A DNA stretch of 19,522 nt from Actinomycetota bacterium. Lineage in GTDB: Bacteria > Actinomycetota > UBA4738 > G016210805. The stretch's first letter is position 1. Every line of letters starts with the position of its first letter. Where the stretch lies: assembly GCA_016210805.1 (NCBI GenBank), contig JACQTL010000307.1, positions 1 through 19,522 on the forward strand, read 5' to 3'. Below the pieces are notes generated by a model that did not search any database, was not told where the DNA came from, and saw only the letters and a list, made by a program, of their open reading frames with translations. A program made the translations under genes and the position numbers. This document shows positions 13,277 through 19,522 of this stretch, piece after piece.

Positions 13277-15177
13277 GAGGGAAGCCCTTCCCAGTCGTCG
13301 GGTGCGGGCGGCATCCCGATCTCGGATCCTGGGAACGCGCCCGGGCCGAAGGAGTCGATTTCGGCGGGGGAGAGCGCTCCTATGAACGTGCTCGGCAGGA
13401 CGGCAGCGAACAGCCGGTCTTCGAGGCGCCTCCGATCGATCGCCTCGGGACGGACATACGGTCCGATGGTGTCACGGTACCTCAGATCGGCGAGGGATGC
13501 GGCGATCTGGTCCGCCGAGACTCCCGCGTCGAGCATGGCGCTCTTGTGCAGGTACACCTCGGACGGCTTCACGTCCTGGACCAGCGAGAGTACCGACGGG
13601 CCGAACTCCCGCTCGATGAGGCGCTTCAGCTGGATGGGGTCGACCCGGGCGCCTCCCGACTCGTCGGGGAGGGGGCTCTGCCCGTGGTCGGCCGTGACGA
13701 TCAGCACGTAGTCGCCGGGCGAGAAGCGCTCCTCCAGGATCCGGCGCACCCTGCCGACCTCGGCGTCGACCGCGGCCAGGGCCCAGCCCTCCCGGATGGA
13801 CAGCATGTTGTACACGTGGCCCGCGTAGTCCGGGGCCTTGAAGTTGATGTAGACGAGGTCGGTGGCGTCGCCGGCGCCGACCCCTTCGTGCTCGAAGGCG
13901 GCCTCGATCATGTCGCCCTGGTACCTGATGATGGGCGGCCCGCAGCACACCGCCCTGCCCCGCGCCTCGAGCTGGCGGGCCATGGCCTCCCCGTGCCGGG
14001 CCACCAGGTACTCGGTGAGGCGCTCGCGGGAGGGCATCCCGTCGGGGAGGCGGTAGTCGGCGGGGTGCTGCGGGGCGAAGGCCACGCCGACCTCGTCGAA
14101 GTAGGTGGCCACCGGCGGCCGGCCCCTGGGGGCCCCAGGCGCGCCGATCATCGACAGGTGCCAGATCTGGTAGGCCAGGACCCCCGACCAGGCCTCCCCG
14201 CCGGCCTCCCGGGCCCACGCCTCCGCCAGGGTCGGCACCAGGATCCGGTCGGTCCGGGCCTCCCCGGGACTGCCGAACGGCTGCACGACGTCGGGGCCCT
14301 CCCGCATGTTGTGCCCGACGATCCCGTGGGTCCACGGGAAGGCGCCCGTCCCGATCGTGGCGTGGGCGGAGGCGGTCACGGCCGGGTACGAGCCGATCAC
14401 CGCGTCGCGGTAGTTCGCCCCCTCGCGCATCAGCCGGGCGACGTTCGGGAGCGAGCCCGGGAAGCGCATCAGCGCGTTGAACCCGCCCCCGTCGATCACG
14501 AAGGTGACGATCACCTTCGGCGGGCGGGCCGGCGCGCCGATCCCGGGGAGCACCGCGCCGTCGGGGGCCTCGAAGCCGTCGAACCCCATCAGCCGGGCCG
14601 TGGTCGGGGCCAGGTCGGCCAGGGTCACGCGATCGGTGCTGTCGGCGGCCTCCACGATGCCGGGGCCCCACACCACTATGGGGATCCGCTGGAGGTACAT
14701 CCAGGGCGCGGCGTGGCTGGTCCGGGGGTCCCGGCGGGCGAGCCTGACCGACTCCTGGGGGTAGTTGGACACCGTGTACGGCCGCAGGGCGAGCTGGAGC
14801 TCCCCGGTCCGGCCCGGGTAGTGGCCCCGCCGCATGAACAGCAGGATCTCGGATCCCAGGTCCCGGGCCATGGCCCGGATCGACGGCATCGGGTCCGGCC
14901 GGAGGAGCCTTCCCACCGTGCGGCCCACGCTCGCCCCGGCGGCCACCAGCCCCAGCCCGGCCAGGCCGAGGTTCCGGAGGAAGCGGCGCCGGTCCGGGCT
15001 CCGGGGTCCCTGGTCGCCCCCCGAGCGGGACGCGGTCCATGCGGTCAGGACGGCCCCCACCACGGCGAGCGCGCCGGCGGCGACCGCGGTGAGGAGGCTG
15101 CCACGCGCTGCGAGGACGACGGCGACGATCCCCCCCACGGCCAGGACGGGCCAGAGGGTCCGGATCCGGTTCTGCAC
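13273..15177 (-). CDS. Membrane-anchored alkaline phosphatase superfamily phosphodiesterase, motif order circularly permuted
   Basis: A 634-residue protein. Two membrane helices (9-25 and 27-46) precede a twin-arginine-like segment (RRRFLRN, 63-69) followed by a third hydrophobic stretch (70-84); the rest should be outside the cell. The catalytic set of the alkaline phosphatase/nucleotide pyrophosphatase fold is present: D229 (FVIDGGG), candidate nucleophile T268 (YPAVTASAH), D450 and H454 (APDYAGH), and D497-H498 (ADHGQ). The seventh metal ligand and its surroundings, normally near the C-terminus, appear at the front instead: H155 in TSHAAPW, then RIPIVVWGPGI (164-174) and TLADLAPTTARLMG (185-198). 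Likely a phosphomonoesterase or phosphodiesterase of unknown substrate. GTG at 15177 is the start; the stop overlaps the downstream hemolysin-III-type gene. Confidence 0.85.
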   Translation of the reverse strand: MQNRIRTLWPVLAVGGIVAVVLAARGSLLTAVAAGALAVVGAVLTAWTASRSGGDQGPRSPDRRRFLRNLGLAGLGLVAAGASVGRTVGRLLRPDPMPSIRAMARDLGSEILLFMRRGHYPGRTGELQLALRPYTVSNYPQESVRLARRDPRTSHAAPWMYLQRIPIVVWGPGIVEAADSTDRVTLADLAPTTARLMGFDGFEAPDGAVLPGIGAPARPPKVIVTFVIDGGGFNALMRFPGSLPNVARLMREGANYRDAVIGSYPAVTASAHATIGTGAFPWTHGIVGHNMREGPDVVQPFGSPGEARTDRILVPTLAEAWAREAGGEAWSGVLAYQIWHLSMIGAPGAPRGRPPVATYFDEVGVAFAPQHPADYRLPDGMPSRERLTEYLVARHGEAMARQLEARGRAVCCGPPIIRYQGDMIEAAFEHEGVGAGDATDLVYINFKAPDYAGHVYNMLSIREGWALAAVDAEVGRVRRILEERFSPGDYVLIVTADHGQSPLPDESGGARVDPIQLKRLIEREFGPSVLSLVQDVKPSEVYLHKSAMLDAGVSADQIAASLADLRYRDTIGPYVRPEAIDRRRLEDRLFAAVLPSTFIGALSPAEIDSFGPGAFPGSEIGMPPAPDDWEGLPS

Positions 15178-15263
15178 GCAGCGTCCATTGTCTCAGACGA
15201 TCCGGCGCGCCCGCGGCTTGGCGCTCGATATGCTCGCCGCGGTCCGAGGCCTGGAGCGGTTGG

Positions 15264-16442
15264 ATGAGCGGGTTCCGGTACGGGGTGCTGGGGGCGGGCC
15301 GCCAGGGGACGGCGGCCGCCTACGACCTCGCCGTGCGGGGAGGATCGGCCTCGGTGGCCCTGGCCGACCTGGACGGGGCGAGCGCGGAGCGGGCCGCCCA
15401 GCGGGTGAACGCGCTGGCCGGCGAGCCGGTGGCGAGCGGCGAGGCCCTCGACGTGTCGGACCCTCGAGCGCTCCGGGACTTCCTGGAGCCGCTCCACGCC
15501 GCGGTCAGCGCCGTGCCCTACGGGCTGAACCTGGGCGTGGCCGAGGCCGCCGTGGACGCCGGGACCCACGTGTGCGACCTGGGGGGGAACACGCCGATCG
15601 TGCTCCGGGAGCTGGAGCTCGACCCCCGGGCCCGGGAGCGGGGGGTCGCCGTGGTGCCGGACTGCGGGGAGGCGCCGGGGCTCGCCAACAACCTGGTGGC
15701 CCACGCCCTGACCCTCCTGGACGAGCCGGAGGAGGCCGTGCTGTACGACGGCGGCCTGCCCCTCGACCCCCGGCCCCCCTGGAGCTACGCCCTCACGTTC
15801 AACATCGACGGGCTCACGAACGAGTACCACGGCACGACGACCTACGTGATCGACGGCGAACCCCGCGAGGTCGAGTGCCTGGACCCGGCCGAGGACGAGC
15901 TGGTCGAGTTCCCGGAGCCGTTCGGGACGCTCGAGGCCTTCGCGGCGAACACCGGATCCACCACGCCGTGGACCCTGGGCCGGCGCCTGCGCACCCTGAA
16001 GAGCAAGGTCCTGCGGTACCCGGGGCACGTGGCGCGGTTCCGGGCGTTCCGGGACGCCGGCCTGTTCTCCCTGGACCCGGTGGTCGTGGGCGGGGTGGAG
16101 GTCGTTCCCCGGGAGGTCCTCCACGCGCTCCTGGAGCCCCGGATCCGGGCCACCCCAAAGACCAGGGACGTGGTGCTCAACCGGGTGGTGGTGCGGGGCC
16201 GGCACGACGGGAGCGACGCCGAGGCCGTCGTCGACCTCGTGGTCCGCCACGACGAGGAGCTGGGGTTCACGGCGATGGAGCGGGCCACCGGGTGGCACGC
16301 GGCGATCGTCTGCCACCTGATGGCGTCCGGCGTGATCGGGGCGGGAGCCCGGCCGGTCGAGGTGGCCGTCGAGCCGGCCCGGATCGTGGAGGCCGTCCGG
16401 GCTCGGGGGTTCGAGCTCGCCGAGAGGGTCGCGCCGGCCTGA
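15264..16442 (+). CDS. Lysine 6-dehydrogenase / saccharopine dehydrogenase-like oxidoreductase
   Basis: A 392-residue soluble NAD(P)-dependent enzyme. It starts with a Rossmann motif GAGRQG (10-15) and an acidic residue ending the second strand (LADLD). Segments such as THVCDLGGNTPIVL, VVPDCGEAPGLANNL and a glycine-proline-rich YDGGLPLDPRPPWSYALTFN match L-lysine 6-dehydrogenases and related saccharopine-dehydrogenase-fold enzymes in both order and length (close to 390 residues). Lysine 6-dehydrogenase oxidises lysine to the aminoadipate semialdehyde/piperideine carboxylate level. A carboxynorspermidine-synthase or other saccharopine-dehydrogenase-fold activity is an alternative. The ATG at 15264 follows GGAGCGG. 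It is divergent from the phosphatase operon across 86 bases and has no obvious lysine-pathway neighbour. Confidence 0.8.
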   Translation: MSGFRYGVLGAGRQGTAAAYDLAVRGGSASVALADLDGASAERAAQRVNALAGEPVASGEALDVSDPRALRDFLEPLHAAVSAVPYGLNLGVAEAAVDAGTHVCDLGGNTPIVLRELELDPRARERGVAVVPDCGEAPGLANNLVAHALTLLDEPEEAVLYDGGLPLDPRPPWSYALTFNIDGLTNEYHGTTTYVIDGEPREVECLDPAEDELVEFPEPFGTLEAFAANTGSTTPWTLGRRLRTLKSKVLRYPGHVARFRAFRDAGLFSLDPVVVGGVEVVPREVLHALLEPRIRATPKTRDVVLNRVVVRGRHDGSDAEAVVDLVVRHDEELGFTAMERATGWHAAIVCHLMASGVIGAGARPVEVAVEPARIVEAVRARGFELAERVAPA

Positions 16443-16443
16443 G

Positions 16444-16488
16444 CCCATCCCGGCGCATCCGAGGATGGGTAGACCTACCGATGCGCCG
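16444..16488 (+). promoter_or_regulatory. Two interleaved inverted repeats (pseudoknot or alternative hairpins)
   Basis: CCCATCC (16444-16450) pairs with GGATGGG (16463-16469), while CGGCGCATC (16451-16459) pairs with GATGCGCCG (16480-16488). The second loop also holds GGTA/TACC (16468-16471 and 16476-16479). The two main stems interleave, so RNA could form a tight pseudoknot or switch between hairpins. It starts two bases after the stop at 16442. No T-tract follows. Confidence 0.5.
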
Positions 16489-16542
16489 AACCGGACCCGC
16501 GGGCCACCATGAGCGGCTTCGCGGGCGACGAGCCCGCCGGTC

Positions 16543-16553
16543 GGGAGGAGGTG
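16543..16553 (+). promoter_or_regulatory. Strong ribosome-binding site of the SRPBCC gene
   Basis: GGGAGGAGGTG ends four bases before the ATG at 16558. It decides this start over the in-frame-looking ATG at 16509, which is in another frame and has no such site. Confidence 0.75.
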
Positions 16554-16557
16554 CGCC

Positions 16558-17019
16558 ATGAAGGGATTGAAGGTGGCGTTCAGGACGACGGCGCCGCCGG
16601 ACCGTGTCCTGTCGGCGTTCGTCGACTTCTCGGATCGCCGGCCCGAGCTGTGGCCGAACCTCTCGCGGACCCTCTACAGGGCCCACGACGTGGGGGACGG
16701 GTGGGCCGAGGTCACCGAAGGCAGCGACGTCTTCCGCGGCATCTGGGCCCGGGAGCGGTACGAGTGGTCCACCACTCAGGCCGAGGGCCGGGTCCTGGAG
16801 TCCAACGTATTCCGACCGGGGAGCAGCTACCGCCTGGTCGTGCGGGCGGCGGAGGGCGGCGGCACCGAGGGCGAGGTCGTCTGGAACAAGGCCGGCAGCA
16901 CCTTGAAGGGCCGGATCATCGTCCGGATGATCCGGATGAGCCGGGGACGGATCGTTGCCAAGCAGTTCGGCCAGACCCTCGCCCTCCTCGAGGAGGAGGC
17001 GGCGGCCGGGGCGTCCTGA
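16558..17019 (+). CDS. SRPBCC (START/Bet v1-like) family protein
   Basis: A 153-residue protein with the typical opening strand and first helices of the SRPBCC fold: KVAFRTTAPPDRVLSAFVDFSDRRPELWPNLS (5-36), a run of curved strands (WAEVTEG, YEWSTTQ, GRVLESNVF, YRLVVRAA), and a long C-terminal helix (130-150) that closes the hydrophobic pocket. Such proteins bind hydrophobic ligands or act as cyclases/co-chaperones; the ligand here is unknown. No signal peptide is present. It lies 115 bases after the dehydrogenase gene on the same strand and ends 12 bases before the convergent oxidoreductase, so it may be co-transcribed with the dehydrogenase or controlled by the intervening repeat structure. 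Confidence 0.75.
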   Translation: MKGLKVAFRTTAPPDRVLSAFVDFSDRRPELWPNLSRTLYRAHDVGDGWAEVTEGSDVFRGIWARERYEWSTTQAEGRVLESNVFRPGSSYRLVVRAAEGGGTEGEVVWNKAGSTLKGRIIVRMIRMSRGRIVAKQFGQTLALLEEEAAAGAS

Positions 17020-17031
17020 GCCGGGAAGGGC

Positions 17032-18615
17032 CTACCGGCGGCGCTTGAGGTCGGCCAGCACCTCGCGGGCGCAGTTCGCCCCGGGGGCCCCGGTCACGCC
17101 TCCGCCCGGATGGGCCCCCGATCCGCACAGGTACAGGCCGGCCACCGGCATGCGGTATCGGGCGAACCCCCAGATCGGCCGCCACATGAAGAACTGGTCG
17201 AGCCCCGGTTCCCCGTGGAGGGGGTGCCCGCCGGTAAGGCCGTACGCCCGCTCTAGGTCGGGAGGTGCCAGGACGGTCCGCTCCTCGACCAGGCCGGAGA
17301 TCCCGGGCGCGTGGTGCTCCAGGGTCTCCAGGACCAGGTCCCCGAGGCGGTCGCGCTCGGTCTCCCAGTCGCCCTCCCGGAGCTCGTAGGGGGCCCACTG
17401 GACCAGGACCCGCATCCGGAGACGCCCGTCGGGGGAGACGCTGGGGTCGGCGAGGCTCTGGATCGTGGCCTCCAGGAAGGGCGACTCGGACACGCGGCCG
17501 TACTTGGAGGCGTCGAAGGCCTTCTCCAGGTGGTCGATCCCGTGGGCGACCACGATCCGACCGGCCAGGCGCTCGGGAAGCTCCACATCGGGGGACCCGG
17601 TGAACCGGGGGAGGGCTCCCAGGACGAGGTCGACGCTCCCCACCACCCCCGGGGTCCGGACGTTCCCGGCCCGCCACCGGAGGGACGGGCCCAGGACCAC
17701 GGGGTCCACCAGCTCGAGGAGGGTCCGCTTGGGGTCGGCGCCCGAGAGCACCACCCTGGCTTCGATCTCCTCGCCGGAGGAAAGGGTCACGCCCACTGCT
17801 CGCTCGCCGTCGGTGCGGATCGCCCCGACCTCGGCTCCCGTGCGGACCTCGGCGCCCAGCGTGCGTGCGGCCCGGGCCAGCGCCTCGCCCACCGCGGCCG
17901 ACCCGCCGCGGGCGAAGACGGTCTCCCCGGCCGCCCCGCCGTCGGTCCCCGCCGTGTCGCCGAGGAGGACGGCGGCCGTGCCCGCGGACCAGGGGCCCAT
18001 GGCCGCGTAGCGGACCCCGCGGGCGGCCAGGACCCCGCGGAGGGCGTCGTCCTCGAACACCTCGCCGACCAGGTCGGCCACGGCCATGGGGAGGACCCGG
18101 AGGGCCTCGCGGACGTGGCGGGCGCTCCCCAGGCCCCGGATGGCCCGGCCCAGGCGGAGCCCGGTGAGGGCGTCGTCGATCGACGGGCTCCTCACGTCGG
18201 GCGGGGTGGCCGCGTGGAGGTGGGCCACCAGGCTCCCCAGGGCCCGGACCTTGCGGTCGAAGGACGGGTAAGCCTCCGCGTCTGCCCGGGAGCGCCGCGA
18301 GAGCTCGGCGGCCGTGCGAGCCACGTCGGACCACAGGGTGACGGCCGTGCCGTCGGGCTGCGGCGCGAAGGCCCGGACCCTGGGACGGATCAGGGACAGG
18401 CCCTGGGCGGCCAGGCCCAGGTCCCGGATCACCGAGGTCCGCAGGCGGCCTATCGTGCCGGCCAGCTCGGCGCCGCCGCCGACGCGTTCCCGGCGCTCCA
18501 GGACCACGACGCGCAGTCCGGACCTGGCCAGGTATCCCGCGGCCACCAGGCCGTTGTGGCCGCCGCCCACGACGGCGGCGTCGTAATGCCGGGCGGGAGG
18601 CGGGCCCGCGCTCAT
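17032..18615 (-). CDS. PYROXD2/phytoene-desaturase-like FAD-dependent oxidoreductase
   Basis: A 527-residue flavoprotein. The N-terminus has the dinucleotide-binding motif GGGHNG (17-22) ending at the acidic E40 (VVLERRE), and a mid-protein FARGGSAAVGEAL segment. The C-terminal FAD-binding end reads GLYLCGSGAHPGGGVTGAPG, the pattern of the PYROXD2 and bacterial CrtI-like oxidoreductase group. An FQFFMWRPIW-like stretch (QFFMWRPIWGFARYRMP) just before it is also typical. Length is normal for the group. There are no carotenoid genes around, so a carotene desaturase role is not supported; the substrate is unknown. ATG at 18615 overlaps the stop of the upstream paralogue (ATGA), so the two are translationally coupled and may act as a pair. 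Confidence 0.87.
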   Translation of the reverse strand: MSAGPPPARHYDAAVVGGGHNGLVAAGYLARSGLRVVVLERRERVGGGAELAGTIGRLRTSVIRDLGLAAQGLSLIRPRVRAFAPQPDGTAVTLWSDVARTAAELSRRSRADAEAYPSFDRKVRALGSLVAHLHAATPPDVRSPSIDDALTGLRLGRAIRGLGSARHVREALRVLPMAVADLVGEVFEDDALRGVLAARGVRYAAMGPWSAGTAAVLLGDTAGTDGGAAGETVFARGGSAAVGEALARAARTLGAEVRTGAEVGAIRTDGERAVGVTLSSGEEIEARVVLSGADPKRTLLELVDPVVLGPSLRWRAGNVRTPGVVGSVDLVLGALPRFTGSPDVELPERLAGRIVVAHGIDHLEKAFDASKYGRVSESPFLEATIQSLADPSVSPDGRLRMRVLVQWAPYELREGDWETERDRLGDLVLETLEHHAPGISGLVEERTVLAPPDLERAYGLTGGHPLHGEPGLDQFFMWRPIWGFARYRMPVAGLYLCGSGAHPGGGVTGAPGANCAREVLADLKRRR

Positions 18616-19522
18616 GCCGCGGAACCCGCTCGACGGCGGCCCCGGCCACCCCGCCGGACCCGGACGAGCTCCAGCGCGGCCAGGCGTCCGGGAGCCCCCA
18701 TGATCCCGCCCCCCGGGTGCACCGAGGACCCGCACATCCACAGGTCGCGAAGGGGCGTGCGGAACCGGGCCCATCCGGGCACCGGGCGGTTGAAGAACAG
18801 CTGCTCCAGGGACAGCTCTCCCTGGAAGATGTTCCCCTCCGTGAGGCCCATGTCGCGCTCGATGTCGAGCGGGGTGAGCACCTGGCGGTGGAGGATCAGG
18901 TCCCTGATGTTCGGGGCCCGCTCGGCGATCGTGTCGACCACCGCGTCGCCGAACGCCTCGCGCTGCGCGTCCCAGTCCGGCTCGCCCTCGGCCAGGTGGT
19001 AGGGCGCGTACTGGACGAAGCAGCTGATCACGTGCTTGCCCGGTGGGGCCATGGACGGGTCGACCAGGGTGGGGACGATCATGTCGATGTACGGCCGGCG
19101 GGAGAACCGCCCGTACTTCGCGTCGTCGTAGGCCCGTTCCATGTAGTCGACCGACGGCGAGAAGCTGATCGCGCCCCGGAGGTGCTCGCCGGGGCCGGGG
19201 AGGCAGGTGAAGTCGGGGAGCCCGTCGAGGGCCAGGTTCACCTTCCCGGAGGAACCCCGGAACTTGTACCGGCGGACCTCGTCCAGGAACCCGTCGTCGA
19301 GCGTGCCCGGCTCCACGAGGTCCACGAACGTGCGCCGGGCGTCCACCGAGGAGAGGACGGCGCCGGCGGCGATCTCCTCGCCGGACGCGAGGACCACGCC
19401 GGTGGCCCGGCCGTCCCTCGTGGCGATGCGGGCCACCGGAGCCTCACGGCGGATCTCGGCGCCGGCCTCCCGGGCGGCCGAGGCGATCGACTCGCTGATG
19501 CCCCCGGTCCCCCCCCGGGGGA
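18612..19522 (-). CDS. Second PYROXD2-like FAD-dependent oxidoreductase, N-terminus beyond window
   Basis: The last 303 residues are visible; the N-terminal FAD-binding part lies outside the window. It has the RGGTGGISESIASAA segment at the visible edge, ASGEEIAAGAVLSSVDARRTF, an EQLFFNRPVPGWARFRTP stretch and the C-terminal FAD motif LWMCGSSVHPGGGIMGAPG. It is clearly paralogous to the downstream gene (matching VDYMERAYDDAKYGRFSRRP with the IDHLEKAFDASKYGRVSESP region there). A basic C-terminal tail (about RVRRGGRGRRRAGSAA) is unlike the family core. Upstream gene and full length cannot be seen. The TGA stop overlaps the ATG of the paralogue. Confidence 0.87.
   Translation of the reverse strand, partial: PRGGTGGISESIASAAREAGAEIRREAPVARIATRDGRATGVVLASGEEIAAGAVLSSVDARRTFVDLVEPGTLDDGFLDEVRRYKFRGSSGKVNLALDGLPDFTCLPGPGEHLRGAISFSPSVDYMERAYDDAKYGRFSRRPYIDMIVPTLVDPSMAPPGKHVISCFVQYAPYHLAEGEPDWDAQREAFGDAVVDTIAERAPNIRDLILHRQVLTPLDIERDMGLTEGNIFQGELSLEQLFFNRPVPGWARFRTPLRDLWMCGSSVHPGGGIMGAPGRLAALELVRVRRGGRGRRRAGSAA

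Noticed and set aside
15181..15240. Promoter-like elements GACAAT (minus) and TATGCT (plus) between the phosphatase and dehydrogenase genes
   Set aside because: Neither has a recognisable -35 element at a suitable distance, so no promoter feature was called.
17020..17039. GCCGG/CCGGC dyad between the convergent SRPBCC and oxidoreductase genes as a terminator
   Set aside because: Only five pairs with a ten-base loop and no T-tract, partly inside the coding end; expected by chance at this GC content.

Overview
The window is very GC-rich (third codon positions almost all G or C), densely packed, rich in GTG starts and in genes whose stop and start codons overlap. Together with the gene families seen (a DUF4012-like fragment, a lysine-6-dehydrogenase-like enzyme, PYROXD2-type FAD oxidoreductases, single-pass Ig-like surface protein), this suggests a chromosomal region of an Actinomycetota-like bacterium or another high-GC monoderm lineage. 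Genus or class cannot be resolved from the sequence. No RNA genes, CRISPR arrays, insertion sequences or phage genes were seen.

Region 1 (1-6311, minus strand) is an exopolysaccharide/cell-surface glycan operon. In transcription order it encodes a WbaP/CpsE-type polyprenyl-phosphate sugar transferase that starts the lipid-linked glycan, a WecG/TagA/CpsF glycosyltransferase, a 730-residue protein joining a nucleotidyltransferase-like, a dTMP-kinase-like and an aminoglycoside-phosphotransferase-like domain, a GT4 glycosyltransferase, and a GT2 glycosyltransferase cut by the window edge. Every junction overlaps or is separated by one base, so the genes are probably translationally coupled. Region 2 (6312-8892) starts with a control region containing an 18-bp palindrome and back-to-back sigma-28/WhiG-like promoter candidates. 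It continues with a short DUF4012-like C-terminal fragment, a secreted Ig-like single-pass protein (with a third promoter candidate of the same type), a small membrane-anchored unknown protein and a probable AlkZ-related winged-helix protein.

Region 3 (8949-12570) looks like a cyclic-nucleotide-themed neighbourhood: a full-length ABCG-type transporter with an N-terminal cyclic-nucleotide-binding domain, a stand-alone cyclic-nucleotide-binding-domain protein, and a divergent class III phosphodiesterase-like metallophosphoesterase. Region 4 (12584-15177, minus) is a two-gene operon: a membrane-anchored alkaline-phosphatase-superfamily enzyme whose motif order appears circularly permuted, coupled to a hemolysin-III/PAQR-type membrane protein. 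Region 5 (15264-17019, plus) holds a lysine-6-dehydrogenase/saccharopine-dehydrogenase-like enzyme and an SRPBCC protein, separated by a spacer with two interleaved inverted repeats. Region 6 (17032-19522, minus) is a coupled tandem pair of PYROXD2/phytoene-desaturase-like FAD oxidoreductases, the upstream member cut by the window edge.

The observations most worth following are the circularly permuted phosphatase, the three-domain kinase/phosphotransferase fusion inside the glycan operon, the cluster of sigma-28/WhiG-like promoter candidates at the surface genes, and the interleaved repeats at 16444-16488.
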